From the NCBI RefSeq assembly GCF_014251735.1, contig NZ_CP059197.1:578500-642499 (forward strand): 64,000 bases of DNA, in the 5' to 3' direction. A program made the position numbers and the translations under genes. Positions within the stretch are counted from its first letter, which is position 1; the number at the start of each line of letters is the position of its first letter. The DNA is from Blattabacterium cuenoti. GTDB taxonomy: Bacteria; Bacteroidota; Bacteroidia; Flavobacteriales; Blattabacteriaceae. The notes below the pieces were generated by a model. That model made no database searches and was not told where the DNA came from. It was given only the letters and a program-made list of their open reading frames with translations. Below, piece after piece: positions 11,506 through 21,782 of the stretch.

Positions 11506-12101
11506 ATTTTAAAAGGATTTGTTTTTTTCTCAAAATTCTCTATGTCTTTTTTGATGGAAACTAGAAAATCTATATCGTCATAACCATTGATAAAACAATT
11601 TTTTTTATATGGATGGATATAAAATTTTTCAAAAGATCCTGTCTCAATTATTGTAATAAATTGTTCTATTAAATCAACTTTAATATTCGTATCGGGTTTT
11701 TTATTAACTATATCAAATAACTTTTGCAAAAATTTTTCGGAGACTTCTACAGCAAGTAATCCATTATTTAATGCATTCTCCTTAAAAATATCAGCAAAAA
11801 AACTAGATATCACTACTTGAAACCCATAATCAACAATAGCCCAAGCCGCATGTTCCCGACTAGAACCGCAACCAAAATTTCTTCCTGATAAAAGGATTTT
11901 TCCAGAAAAAATGGGGTTATTTAAAATAAAATCTTTTTTCAAAGATCCATCGTTGGAATACCGCCAGTCTCTAAAAAGATGATTTCCACATTGGTCGCGT
12001 TTAGTTTCTTTCAAAAAACGAGCGGGAATAATTTGATCTGTATCTATATCATCTATAGCTAAAGGAATAGCTTTGCTTATTATTACAGTGAATTTTTTCA
12101 T
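11502..12101 (-). CDS. leuD: 3-isopropylmalate dehydratase small subunit
   Basis: LeuD is the swivel-domain subunit that pairs with LeuC to isomerise 2-isopropylmalate to 3-isopropylmalate. The 199-residue protein contains [14 protein letters not shown] near the N-terminus and the active-site signature [19 protein letters not shown]. The length is normal. It sits three bases after leuC and overlaps leuB by four, which suggests translational coupling. Confidence 0.96.
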   Translation of the reverse strand: MKKFTVIISKAIPLAIDDIDTDQIIPARFLKETKRDQCGNHLFRDWRYSNDGSLKKDFILNNPIFSGKILLSGRNFGCGSSREHAAWAIVDYGFQVVISSFFADIFKENALNNGLLAVEVSEKFLQKLFDIVNKKPDTNIKVDLIEQFITIIETGSFEKFYIHPYKKNCFINGYDDIDFLVSIKKDIENFEKKTNPFKI

Positions 12102-12104
12102 ATA

Positions 12105-13484
12105 TCATACATATTTTTTAATGTCTACAATTTTTCCTTCAATTGCTATGATAGAAGCAGTTAAAGGACTTACTAATAGGGTACGAACACCTGGCCCTTG
12201 TCTCCCTTCAAAATTTCTATTAGATGTAGAAACACAATACTCTCCAGAAGGAATTTTATCCTCATTCATTCCTAAACAAGCAGAACATCCTGGTTGACGA
12301 AATTCAAATCCAGCATTTTGAAAAATTTTATCTAATCCTTCTTTTTTAGCCTGTTTAATAACTCTTTGCGATCCAGGAACTACCATAACAGTTACATGAC
12401 TAGCTTTTTTCTTTCCTTTGACCACAGAAGCCACTAATCGTAGATCTTCTATTCTAGAATTTGTACAACTTCCTATAAAAATATAATTAATGGGTTTCCC
12501 AATTAGTGATTCTCCGGGCCGAAATCCCATATAATTCAAAGATTTTTTTTGTTGCAATTCAGTTGATTTCGGGATACGATCAGAAATTTTCATCCCCATT
12601 CCAGGATTTGTTCCATAGGTAATCATAGGTTCAATATCTTCAGCATCTAGGATATATTCTTTATCAAAAACGGCATGATTATCTGTTTTTAATGTGCTCC
12701 AATACTCTAGATGTTTTTTATGATATTTTCTTTTTAGATAAGTATGATTTTTAAGATAATCAAAAGTTATTTCATCTGGAGCAATCAACCCCCCTTTTGC
12801 TCCCATTTCAATACTCATATTACAAATAGTCATTCGACCTTCCATACTCATATTTTTAATAATAGGCCCCGTATATTCTATAAAATGCCCAGTCCCTACA
12901 TCTACACCAAGCTTCGAGATCATGTATAAAATAATATCTTTTGGAGTAACGCCTTTTTTTAAATATTTCCCTTTCAATTGTATTCTTATCTGTTTCGGTT
13001 TAGATACTAATAAACATTGACTAGCCATAACCATGGCTACTTGACTAGTTCCAATTCCAAAAGCAATACTTCCAAAAGCTCCATGAGTAGAAGTATGACT
13101 ATCGCCACAAACAATGGTCATTCCAGGCAATGTTAAACCTAATTCTGGACCCAGAACATGAACAATTCCATGATTTTCATGTCCTAATCCATATAACGTG
13201 ATTCCAAATTTTTTACAATTTTTGATTAATAAATCTATTTGTTTTTTAGAAAGAGGATCTGAAATAGGTAAATGTTGATTAATTGTAGGAACATTATGAT
13301 CCGCTGTCGCTATAATTTTTTCTGGTCTAAAAACAGAAATCCCTCTTTTTTCTATTTCTAAAAAAGCTTGAGGACTAGTGACTTCATGAATATAATGTCT
13401 ATCGATATACAGAACATCCACTCCATTTTCAAATCTTTTTACTGTATGTGTTTCCCAAATTTTATCAAACAATGATTTTGACAT
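12105..13484 (-). CDS. leuC: 3-isopropylmalate dehydratase large subunit
   Basis: LeuC carries the [4Fe-4S] cluster of isopropylmalate isomerase. The 459-residue protein has the aconitase-family signatures: [17 protein letters not shown], and the cluster cysteines in FIGSCTNSR and in [14 protein letters not shown]. All three cluster ligands appear present. The C-terminal [12 protein letters not shown] is also typical. It lies two bases after leuA and three before leuD, in the standard operon order. It depends on Fe-S assembly, which the suf operon in this window can supply. Confidence 0.97.
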   Translation of the reverse strand: MSKSLFDKIWETHTVKRFENGVDVLYIDRHYIHEVTSPQAFLEIEKRGISVFRPEKIIATADHNVPTINQHLPISDPLSKKQIDLLIKNCKKFGITLYGLGHENHGIVHVLGPELGLTLPGMTIVCGDSHTSTHGAFGSIAFGIGTSQVAMVMASQCLLVSKPKQIRIQLKGKYLKKGVTPKDIILYMISKLGVDVGTGHFIEYTGPIIKNMSMEGRMTICNMSIEMGAKGGLIAPDEITFDYLKNHTYLKRKYHKKHLEYWSTLKTDNHAVFDKEYILDAEDIEPMITYGTNPGMGMKISDRIPKSTELQQKKSLNYMGFRPGESLIGKPINYIFIGSCTNSRIEDLRLVASVVKGKKKASHVTVMVVPGSQRVIKQAKKEGLDKIFQNAGFEFRQPGCSACLGMNEDKIPSGEYCVSTSNRNFEGRQGPGVRTLLVSPLTASIIAIEGKIVDIKKYV

Positions 13485-13486
13485 GA

Positions 13487-14692
13487 CTAAACAACATTTA
13501 TTCTTCCACTATTATGTAATATGCGTTTTTTCTTAATATTTGCTTTTTCTAAAATAATTTTTAACTCTTTATCTGCAATTTCTTTTTTTCTATCTGCATA
13601 ACTTAAAAAAATAGAATAAACTAAATCCAAAGAATTTTTATTTAAAAAATATCCCAATTTTTTATAACGATAAGCTAAAGCTGCCCGACCACTCCTAGCT
13701 GTTAAAATTATTGAAGATTGATCAATTCCAACATCTTCTGGATTGATAATTTCATAAGTCTCTCTCTTTTTTATTACACCATCTTGATGAATTCCTGATG
13801 AATGAGAAAAAGCATTGACTCCTACAATCGCTTTATTAGCCTGAATTTTCATTCCTGTACATTCCGACACTAAATAACTTGTTTCAGAAATAAGCTTTGT
13901 TCTTATATTTGTAAATAAATTCAAATGAGAATTTTGTCTAATGATCATTACTATTTCTTCTAATGATGTATTTCCAGCTCTTTCCCCAATTCCATTAACG
14001 GTACATTCTACTTGTTGAGCCCCATTCATAATTCCAGCTAAAGAATTAGCTGTCGCTAATCCTAGATCATTGTGACAATGAGTAGATAATATAATTTTAT
14101 GAATTCCTTTAACGTTTTCTTTCAAAAAACGAATTTTTCTTCCATATTCTTCCGGTAAACAATAACCTGTAGTATCTGGAATATTAATTACCGTAGCACC
14201 ATATTTTATCACCGTTTCACAAATTTTTGCTAAAAATTCATTATTTGTACGTCCTGCATCTTCTGCATAAAATTCCACATCTTCTACAAATCTTTTTGCA
14301 TATTGTACCGAAAGTTTTGCTCTTTCTATAATTTTTTCTGGAGTACTATTAAATTTATAACGAATATGACAATCAGAAGTTCCGATTCCAGTATGTATTC
14401 TAGCCCTTTTCGCATTTTTTAAAGCATGTCCAGCTATTTCTATATCTTTTTCTACGGCTCTAGACAATGCACAAATAATGGGTTCTGAAATAGATTTACA
14501 AATATCTTGTACAGATTTATAATCTCCTGGACTAGAAGTTGGAAATCCAGCTTCAATAACATCCACTCCCAAAGCTTCTAATTGTTTAGCTATTTTTACT
14601 TTTTCTTTAGTATTTAATTTGCATCCTGGAACTTGTTCTCCATCACGCAGTGTTGTGTCAAAAATTTGTATTCTTTTCTTTTCCATACTCAT
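13487..14692 (-). CDS. leuA: 2-isopropylmalate synthase, short form without regulatory domain
   Basis: LeuA condenses acetyl-CoA with 2-ketoisovalerate, committing carbon to leucine. The frame is open from 14740, but family similarity begins at [18 protein letters not shown], so ATG 14692 (or 14686) is the better start, giving about 400 residues. The metal-binding segment [15 protein letters not shown] and [13 protein letters not shown] are intact. The protein ends soon after the [11 protein letters not shown] region and lacks the ~120-residue C-terminal leucine-binding domain of long LeuA proteins. Short LeuA forms are known in the Bacteroidota. It is first in leuACDB, with an approximately 90-138 base leader shared with the divergent gene at 14831. 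Confidence 0.94.
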   Translation of the reverse strand: MSMEKKRIQIFDTTLRDGEQVPGCKLNTKEKVKIAKQLEALGVDVIEAGFPTSSPGDYKSVQDICKSISEPIICALSRAVEKDIEIAGHALKNAKRARIHTGIGTSDCHIRYKFNSTPEKIIERAKLSVQYAKRFVEDVEFYAEDAGRTNNEFLAKICETVIKYGATVINIPDTTGYCLPEEYGRKIRFLKENVKGIHKIILSTHCHNDLGLATANSLAGIMNGAQQVECTVNGIGERAGNTSLEEIVMIIRQNSHLNLFTNIRTKLISETSYLVSECTGMKIQANKAIVGVNAFSHSSGIHQDGVIKKRETYEIINPEDVGIDQSSIILTARSGRAALAYRYKKLGYFLNKNSLDLVYSIFLSYADRKKEIADKELKIILEKANIKKKRILHNSGRINVV

Positions 14693-14830
14693 TGGATTAT
14701 TTGATAATTCCAAAACTATTTTTTCCAAAAAGAAAATCATATCAAATAATTGACATATTTACAATATCTAATTACTGAAACTATTTTATATTTTATTGTC
14801 AATCAAATCAAATAAAAAAATACAATTACA

Positions 14831-16381
14831 ATGTCAAATCATAATAAATTAGATCATCTTTTTCTATTAATTCAATCTTTATCAAAATCAGAAAAAATAA
14901 ATTTCAAACTTTATGCAGGTCGGATAAAACGAAATAAAAATGCAAAGTTTATAAAACTATTTGAGATTATGAGCAAAATACATTTTTATAATGAAAAAAA
15001 AATTTTGGAATACACCCATATAAGCAAAACGCAATTATCCAATATGAAAGCCCATTTATATAAGCAAATTTTAATTAGTCTCCGATTACAACATACTGAA
15101 GAAAACTACGATCTACAAATACGTGAATATTTAGATTTTGCTAAAATATTATACCACAAAGGGTTGTATATACAAAGTTTAAAATTTTTAGGAAAAGCAA
15201 AAATCATTGCTAGATGTTATGAATCCAATACCATTCTTTTAGAATTAGTGGAATTTGAAAAAATGATAGAATCTCAACACATAACTAGAAGTATTTATTC
15301 TAGATCTGGAGAATTATCTGTAGAATCTAAAGAATTAATTGAACGAGTTCAATGTCATGATGCTCTATCCAGTCTTTCCTTGGAATTATACGGATTGTAC
15401 TTAAAAGTTGGATACGTAAGAAATGAAAAAGATAAAATATTTATAGAAACCTACTTTCGTACTAATCTTCCAAAATTTGATATCGAAAAACTTAGTTTTT
15501 ATGAAAAATTATTTTTATATCAAGCTCAAGTTTGGTATCATTATATTAGACAAGATTTTATCATGTGTTATAGATCATCTTGTAAATGGGTAGAATTATT
15601 TCAAAATCATGCACAAGCAAAAAAAATAGCTCCTGTAAGCTATCTGAAAGGATATCATTATTTGTTAGATACTTTATTTTATTTAAATCACTATTCTAAA
15701 TTCACTAAAGTTTTAGAACAGTTTGAAAATGAAGTTCAAAATGAGAAAATAATTTTAAATGGAAATACTAGAATATTAATTTTCATGTATAAATATACTA
15801 ATCGTATCAATAAGCATTATATGGAAGGGACTTTTTCAGAAGGAGTAAAAAAAGTCATTCCTCCATTATTAAAAGATTTTAAGAAAATTTCTAATCGTTT
15901 GGATTCTCATTATATCATGGTCCTTTATTATAAAATTGCTTGTTTATATTTTGGAAGTGGAGATAATCAAAATACTATTTTATATTTATTAAAAATTATG
16001 GAAAATCAAGAAAAAAATATACGACAAGATTTACAATGTTTTGCCAGACTTTTACATCTAATCGCTTGTTACGAAAGTGGATTAGATGAAAATATGGATA
16101 AAAAGATTCAATCAGCATATAAATTTTTTATTCAAATGGATGATTGGTACATTGTACAAAAAAAAATTATCCATTTTTTTAAAAATTTAGGCAATGTATA
16201 TCCACATCAAATCAAAGGACAATTCAAAAAATTGAGAGAAAAACTACTGAAATATTCTGATCATCCTTATGAAAAAAGGACTTTCTTGTATCTAGATATT
16301 ATTTCTTGGTTAACTTCTAAAATAGAAAATAAATCTGTGGAGATGATTATAAAAGAAAAATTTATAAAAAACCATTGCTAG
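14831..16381 (+). CDS. Conserved protein of unknown function, helical-repeat-like
   Basis: I do not recognise a named family. The 516-residue protein has no signal peptide or membrane segment. It is predicted by eye to be mostly alpha-helical, with amphipathic segments spaced as in TPR-like solenoids, for example LKGYHYLLDTLFYLNHYSKF and IACLYFGSGDNQNTILYLL. The first ~100 residues look like a separate helical region (LLIQSLSKSEKINFKLY, then ISKTQLSNMKAHLYKQIL). Similar cytoplasmic proteins occur in the Bacteroidota, but their role is unknown to me. Retention of so long a frame in a reduced genome argues it is used. It is divergent from leuA and its stop overlaps the next gene by four bases. 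Confidence 0.75.
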   Translation: MSNHNKLDHLFLLIQSLSKSEKINFKLYAGRIKRNKNAKFIKLFEIMSKIHFYNEKKILEYTHISKTQLSNMKAHLYKQILISLRLQHTEENYDLQIREYLDFAKILYHKGLYIQSLKFLGKAKIIARCYESNTILLELVEFEKMIESQHITRSIYSRSGELSVESKELIERVQCHDALSSLSLELYGLYLKVGYVRNEKDKIFIETYFRTNLPKFDIEKLSFYEKLFLYQAQVWYHYIRQDFIMCYRSSCKWVELFQNHAQAKKIAPVSYLKGYHYLLDTLFYLNHYSKFTKVLEQFENEVQNEKIILNGNTRILIFMYKYTNRINKHYMEGTFSEGVKKVIPPLLKDFKKISNRLDSHYIMVLYYKIACLYFGSGDNQNTILYLLKIMENQEKNIRQDLQCFARLLHLIACYESGLDENMDKKIQSAYKFFIQMDDWYIVQKKIIHFFKNLGNVYPHQIKGQFKKLREKLLKYSDHPYEKRTFLYLDIISWLTSKIENKSVEMIIKEKFIKNHC

Positions 16382-16746
16382 TTCATTTTCTTCATTAAGA
16401 AAAAAGTTCTAAAAAAAAGAATCATAAAATATGAAAAAACGAAATCCAAAAGATTCTTAAATAGATTCAAATATTCCAGGATAAAATAAAAAAATACATA
16501 AATACTTAAAAACAACTTTATAATTACACCTATATAAATAGATACAGCGATATTGGCTTTTTTAGTTATTGTAAACAACGAAAAATAGAAAAAAAAACTA
16601 CTGACAGGTAATAAAAAAATATATATTTTTAACAAAAAAAAATCTTTTTCAAAAAAGATTAAATTGCTAACTATATGAATGCAAGCAAAAAAAACAGTTA
16701 AACAATTATAAAGTATAATTTTTTTTATCATTATGCAAAAATTCAT
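16378..16746 (-). CDS. Small four-helix membrane protein, possibly DUF6168
   Basis: The protein is about 122 residues from ATG 16746; the frame extends to a TTG at 16803, but that would overlap tyrS. It has four hydrophobic stretches, including LTVFFACIHIVSNLIFF, an IYIFLLPVSSFFFYFSLF region, VSIYIGVIIKLFLSIYVFF and FVFSYFMILFFRTFF. It ends in a charged KKMN tail. The layout resembles the small flavobacterial DUF6168 proteins, often found near atp genes, but I cannot confirm this by alignment. No catalytic residues are apparent. It is convergent with the 516-residue gene and divergent from tyrS. Confidence 0.6.
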   Translation of the reverse strand: MNFCIMIKKIILYNCLTVFFACIHIVSNLIFFEKDFFLLKIYIFLLPVSSFFFYFSLFTITKKANIAVSIYIGVIIKLFLSIYVFFYFILEYLNLFKNLLDFVFSYFMILFFRTFFLMKKMN

Positions 16747-16797
16747 CAAACTGGACAAAACATAAATAAAATAATATTTTATTGTTATATTTTTCAC

Positions 16798-18081
16798 ATG
16801 CAAAACATTATTGATGAACTCTCCTGGAGGGGATTAATACAAAATAAAGTTCCTGGTGTAGAAAAACAATTAAAAAAGCGTACTACTATATATATAGGTT
16901 TTGATCCTACATCGGATTCTTTACATTTAGGTAGCTTACTTCCTATTATTATATTGATACATTTTCAAAAACGGGGACATAAATCCATAGTATTAATTGG
17001 AGGAGCTACAGGTTTTATAGGAGATCCATCCGAAAAAAAAGATCAAAGGATTTTTTTAAGTATAGAAATTTTACAAAAAAATACAGAATCTATAAAAAAA
17101 CAACTATCGAGATTACTAGATTTTTATTCAGAAAAGGTAGAATTATTAAACAATTTTAATTGGATAAAAAAAATTTCCCTTTTAGATTTTATACGCAATG
17201 TAGGAAAACACTTTACTATAAATTACATGATGTCTAAAGATTCTGTAAAAAATAGGATTTATAACAATAAGAATAACGGAATGTCTTTTACAGAATTTTC
17301 TTATTCTCTTATACAAGGGTATGATTTTCTTTATTTGAACCAAGAAAAAAACTGTCTACTGCAAATAGGTGGATCCGATCAATGGGGAAATATAACTACT
17401 GGAATAGAACTTATTAGAAAAAAAACAGGAAAAAAAGCATATGGAATAACATTTCCTTTAGTTACAAAAGCTGATGGAATAAAGTTTGGAAAAAGTGAAA
17501 AAGGAGAAAATATATGGTTAGATAGAAAACGTACTACTCCATACAAATTTTATCAATTTTGGATGAATGTTTCAGATAAAGAAATTGAAAAATTTATTAA
17601 GATTTATACTTTTTTTTCAAGAGAGAAAATAGAATCTTTGATTTTAACACATAGAGAAAATCCTGAAAAAAGATTTTTACAAAAAAAAGTAGCGGAAGAA
17701 ATAACTAAATGGGTTCATGGAAAAGATGCTTATGAAGAAGTAGTTAAAATATCGTATGTTTTATTTGGAAAAAAATATATCAACGAGCTATTACTTTCTC
17801 TAGATGAAAAAACATTGTTCTCTATATATGAGAATATTCCACATATGAAACTTTCTTATAAAGAATTTGAAAAAGGAATTTTTTTATTAGACATCTTGAA
17901 AAAAAGCAGTTTGTTTACTTCTAAAAGTGAAGCCAATCGTGCTTTGAATTTAAATTCCATTTATATCAACAAAAAACTCATCAAAAAAAACATTCTTCTT
18001 CATAGAGAAAACTTAATAGGAAAAAAATATATTTTATTTCAATTTGGAAAAAAAAACTTTTTTATTATTAAAATTGAATAA
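16798..18081 (+). CDS. tyrS: Tyrosyl-tRNA synthetase
   Basis: TyrRS charges tRNA-Tyr. The 427-residue length is normal. The class I HIGH motif appears as DSLHLGSLLP, and the KMSKS motif as KFGKSEKGE after TKADGI. The tyrosine-binding segment SYSLIQGYDF and GGSDQWGNIT are intact. The C-terminal region has an S4-like RNA-binding stretch, SEANRALNLNSIYINKK. It stands alone, convergent with era with two bases between the stop codons. Confidence 0.97.
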   Translation: MQNIIDELSWRGLIQNKVPGVEKQLKKRTTIYIGFDPTSDSLHLGSLLPIIILIHFQKRGHKSIVLIGGATGFIGDPSEKKDQRIFLSIEILQKNTESIKKQLSRLLDFYSEKVELLNNFNWIKKISLLDFIRNVGKHFTINYMMSKDSVKNRIYNNKNNGMSFTEFSYSLIQGYDFLYLNQEKNCLLQIGGSDQWGNITTGIELIRKKTGKKAYGITFPLVTKADGIKFGKSEKGENIWLDRKRTTPYKFYQFWMNVSDKEIEKFIKIYTFFSREKIESLILTHRENPEKRFLQKKVAEEITKWVHGKDAYEEVVKISYVLFGKKYINELLLSLDEKTLFSIYENIPHMKLSYKEFEKGIFLLDILKKSSLFTSKSEANRALNLNSIYINKKLIKKNILLHRENLIGKKYILFQFGKKNFFIIKIE

Positions 18082-18083
18082 AT

Positions 18084-19001
18084 TTAATATCCAAATTTTT
18101 TTAATAATTTGTAATCTGAACGCCAATTTTTGCATACTTTTACATCTAATTTTAGCCATACCTTTTTCTTAAAAAATTTTTCTATTCCTTTTATAGATAA
18201 AGCTCCTAACTTATTTATATAAGTTCCTTTTTTTCCAATTATAATCCCTTTTTGAGAATTCCTTTCTACATATATAGAAGAAAATATATGTATACAAATC
18301 TCATTTTTCTTGAATTTTTCTGTGAAAATTTCTACAGAATAAGGAATTTCTTTTTTATAAAGAAAAAATATTTTTTCTCTGATTATTTCATTCACAAAAA
18401 ATCGTTCTGATCTGTTACTCAATAACCCATTAGGATAATAAGGAGGATGCTCCGATAATAAACCTATAATTTTATCCATTAGTAAATCTTGATTTATGTT
18501 TTTCAATGCAGATATTGGTAATATTTCTGAATGAGGAAAAATTCTATGCCAATAATTGATTGTCTCATATAATATTTTTTCATCATATTCTACTCCAATT
18601 TTATCGATTTTATTGATTAAGATAAGAAAATGTTTATTTTTATTAATATTTTTAAGAGAATTAAAAATAGAAAAATATTTATCGGAAATAAAAAATTTTC
18701 CTATTTCTGTTGTAAATAAAATAATATCCGCATCTTCTAAAGATCTTTCTATATATTTCATCATAATTTTTTGCATAAAAAATGCTGTTCTTATCATAAA
18801 ACCAGGAGTATCAGAAAAAATAATTTGAGCATTATATTTATCCACTATTCCTAGTATTCTATGACGAGTTGTTTGTGGTTTAGGTGTGATGATAGAAATA
18901 TCCTCTCCTACAAGAGAATTCATTAATGTAGATTTTCCGACATTAGGAAATCCTATAATATTCACAAAACCAGACTTATGTATTAATTGTTCATTGCACA
19001 T
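18084..19001 (-). CDS. era: GTPase Era
   Basis: Era is a ribosome-associated GTPase that binds the 3' end of 16S rRNA during small-subunit maturation. From ATG 19001 the protein has 305 residues. The frame extends to 19028, but similarity starts just before GFPNVGKST, so the later ATG is preferred. G1 is GFPNVGKS near residue 17, G3 is DTPG, G4 is NKID, and the KH RNA-binding domain shows IIGKKGTYINKLG near the C-terminus. The start overlaps the clpB stop by 11 bases, implying co-transcription and coupling. Confidence 0.95.
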   Translation of the reverse strand: MCNEQLIHKSGFVNIIGFPNVGKSTLMNSLVGEDISIITPKPQTTRHRILGIVDKYNAQIIFSDTPGFMIRTAFFMQKIMMKYIERSLEDADIILFTTEIGKFFISDKYFSIFNSLKNINKNKHFLILINKIDKIGVEYDEKILYETINYWHRIFPHSEILPISALKNINQDLLMDKIIGLLSEHPPYYPNGLLSNRSERFFVNEIIREKIFFLYKKEIPYSVEIFTEKFKKNEICIHIFSSIYVERNSQKGIIIGKKGTYINKLGALSIKGIEKFFKKKVWLKLDVKVCKNWRSDYKLLKKFGY

Positions 19002-21612
19002 TAACAGGATCAGATTGTCTAAATACAATTCCTTGTTCTCTAAAAAAATCCACTAATATCTTATTGTTATCATGTATTTTTCCTTTCAATATTTCTTTAG
19101 AAAGATTGTTAAGAATATCGTGTTGAATGACCCTTTTTAATGGCCTTGCTCCAAAATGTGGGTCATAACCTTTTTCGGATAAATAATCTATGGCTTCATT
19201 GGTCGCTTCTATACGAATATTTTTATGAGATAATAAATCAGCTAATTTTTTCATTTGTAATTTAACAATATCTCTAATCTCTTTTCTAGAAATAGGTTTA
19301 AATAAAATAATTTCATCAATTCTATTAATAAATTCTGGTCTCACTATATTTTTTAACAAGTCTATCAAAGCCTTTTTTGTTGTTTCCATTCTATTGATAG
19401 ACATTTCCGGTTCTAAATTTTCATGAATAATATCTGCACCTATATTGGAAGTCATGATAATAATAGTATTGGTAAAATTAACAGTACGACCTTTATTATC
19501 TGTTAATCTTCCATCATCTAATACTTGTAAAAGTATATTAAATATATCTGAATGAGCTTTTTCTATTTCATCTAAGAGAATAACGCTATAAGGACGGCGA
19601 CGTATAGCTTCTGTTAATTGTCCACTTTCTTCATATCCAATATATCCAGGAGGTGCTCCAATAAGTCTGCTTACAGAATGACGTTCCATATATTCACTCA
19701 TATCTATACGTACCATGTTATTTTCGTTATCAAACAGATATTCAGCTAATGTTTTGGCTAATTCCGTTTTTCCAACTCCTGTACTTCCCATAAAAAGAAA
19801 AGAACCTATGGGTTTTTTTTCATCTTGAAGTCCTGCTCTAGAACGTCTTATTGCATTTGCAACAGATTGAATGGCATCATTTTGACCTATAATCCTTTTA
19901 TGTAACTCTTTTTCTAAAAAAAGTAATTTGTCCCTTTCGCTTTGCAACATTTTAGTAACAGGAATTCCTGTCCACTTAGATACAACCTGAGCGATATCTT
20001 CTTTAGAAACTTCTTCTTGTATCATTTTTTTTCCATTATCTTCCTGCTTTTTTAATTCTATTTCAAACGATTTGACTTTATTTTCTTCTTCCTTAATTTT
20101 TCCATATCTTAATTCCGCAACCTTTCCATAGTCTCCGGATCTTTCTGCTTGTTCTGCTTCAAATTTGAAATTTTCTATTTTTTCCTTAGCCTTTTGGATT
20201 CCTTCAACCAAATCTTTTTCCTTTTGCCATTGAACTTGTAATTGCATTCTTTCTTCATTCAATTTTGCTAATTCTTTTTTCAAAAGAACCAATTGTTTTT
20301 CGTCTTTTTCTCTTTTGATAGCTTCTATCTGTATTTCCATTTGCATAATTTTTCTATGCAATACATCCAATTCTTCTGGTTTAGAATTAATCTCCATTCT
20401 AAGTTTCGAAGCAGCTTCATCAATAAGATCAATAGCTTTATCCGGTAAAAAACGTTCATTAATATAACGCTGAGATAATTCCACTGCAGCGATAATAGAC
20501 TCATCTTTAATTCTCACTTTATGATGACTTTCATATTTTTCTTTAATTCCACGCAATATGGATATGGCATCAGTGACTGAAGGTTCATCTACATATACTT
20601 GCTGAAATCTTCTTTCTAAAGCTTTATCTATTCTAAAATATTTTTGGTATTCATTTAAAGTAGTTGCTCCTATAGCACGAAGTTCACCTCTCGCCAATGC
20701 AGGTTTTAGAATATTTGCCGCATCCATAGCTCCTTCTCCTCCTCCTGCACCTACCAAAGTATGTATTTCATCAATAAATAAAATAATTTCTCCATCTGAA
20801 GAAGTCACTTCTTTTACAACAGCTTTTAGACGTTCTTCAAATTCTCCTTTATATTTAGCTCCTGCAATAAGTGAAGCCATATCCAATGAAAAAACTTTTT
20901 TATCTTTTAAATTATCCGGAATATCTCCATTAATAATCCGATGAGCTAATCCTTCAGCTATAGCGGTTTTTCCAACCCCTGGTTCTCCAATTAAAATAGG
21001 ATTATTTTTCGTTCTTCTGGACAATATTTGCAAAACTCGACGAATTTCTTCATCACGTCCAATAACAGGATCTAATTTTCCTTTATATGCCCAATCATTA
21101 AGATTTTTTGCATATTTATCTAAAGCATTATAAGTATTCTCTGCTGTTTGAGAAATAACATTTCCGCTTTTTTTTCTAATATTTTCAATCAAATTTTTTA
21201 TTTTAAATTCTGTAATTCCTTGATTTTTCAAAACTTGAGAAGTTGCATCCGAAGTCATAAAGATTCCATAAAAAATATGTTCAATAGAAATAAATTCATC
21301 TTTTAATGTTTGAGCATAATTTTCTGCTATATTGAACATTTGTGTAACTGAATTGCTTAAATGTTGTTGAGTCACTGTTCCACTTACTACTCTAGGATAA
21401 GAATATATAATTCGATCCAAACCGATCATAATTGCTTGATGGTTCACATTTAATTTTTTTAGAATAAAAGGAATGACATTTTCCTCTTTTTCTAAAAGAG
21501 ATTTTAAAATATGTGCATTTTCAATTGAAGGTTGATTGTTTTTTAAAGCAATACGTTGTGCTTCTTGTATTACTTCTTGAGTTTTTATAGTAAATTTATT
21601 ATTGAAATTCAT
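18991..21612 (-). CDS. clpB: ATP-dependent disaggregase ClpB
   Basis: ClpB is a hexameric AAA+ chaperone that extracts proteins from aggregates together with DnaK. From ATG 21612 (an upstream frame exists to 21639) it has 873 residues. The N-terminal Clp repeats are followed by the first AAA+ module with GEPGVGKTA near residue 209. The long middle coiled coil is rich in K, E and Q. The second AAA+ module has GSTGVGKTE near residue 609. Arginine-finger and Walker B segments ([21 protein letters not shown]) are present. No heat-shock promoter or CIRCE-like repeat is evident upstream. era follows with an overlap. Confidence 0.97.
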   Translation of the reverse strand: MNFNNKFTIKTQEVIQEAQRIALKNNQPSIENAHILKSLLEKEENVIPFILKKLNVNHQAIMIGLDRIIYSYPRVVSGTVTQQHLSNSVTQMFNIAENYAQTLKDEFISIEHIFYGIFMTSDATSQVLKNQGITEFKIKNLIENIRKKSGNVISQTAENTYNALDKYAKNLNDWAYKGKLDPVIGRDEEIRRVLQILSRRTKNNPILIGEPGVGKTAIAEGLAHRIINGDIPDNLKDKKVFSLDMASLIAGAKYKGEFEERLKAVVKEVTSSDGEIILFIDEIHTLVGAGGGEGAMDAANILKPALARGELRAIGATTLNEYQKYFRIDKALERRFQQVYVDEPSVTDAISILRGIKEKYESHHKVRIKDESIIAAVELSQRYINERFLPDKAIDLIDEAASKLRMEINSKPEELDVLHRKIMQMEIQIEAIKREKDEKQLVLLKKELAKLNEERMQLQVQWQKEKDLVEGIQKAKEKIENFKFEAEQAERSGDYGKVAELRYGKIKEEENKVKSFEIELKKQEDNGKKMIQEEVSKEDIAQVVSKWTGIPVTKMLQSERDKLLFLEKELHKRIIGQNDAIQSVANAIRRSRAGLQDEKKPIGSFLFMGSTGVGKTELAKTLAEYLFDNENNMVRIDMSEYMERHSVSRLIGAPPGYIGYEESGQLTEAIRRRPYSVILLDEIEKAHSDIFNILLQVLDDGRLTDNKGRTVNFTNTIIIMTSNIGADIIHENLEPEMSINRMETTKKALIDLLKNIVRPEFINRIDEIILFKPISRKEIRDIVKLQMKKLADLLSHKNIRIEATNEAIDYLSEKGYDPHFGARPLKRVIQHDILNNLSKEILKGKIHDNNKILVDFFREQGIVFRQSDPVNVQ

Positions 21613-21758
21613 AATAAAAGTGGAATTATTAATAGACAATTAGTTCCATATATTTCTGGATGATTAGATTTAGTTTTTCTTTTCTAACCAGAATTTACAA
21701 AAAATTCAAGAATTAATATAGAAAAACAGTGTTATAACTTAGATGTAATTATTTTTTT

Positions 21759-21780
21759 TACGAAAAAATTTATTTTCGTA
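21759..21780. repeat. 8-bp inverted repeat just before prfB
   Basis: TACGAAAA and TTTTCGTA flank a six-base AT spacer and end two bases before the prfB ATG. The arms are perfect. The position would let the repeat act as an RNA hairpin occluding translation initiation or as a protein-binding dyad, but it could also be chance in AT-rich DNA. The two CG steps in the arms make chance somewhat less likely. Confidence 0.45.
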
Positions 21781-21782
21781 TT

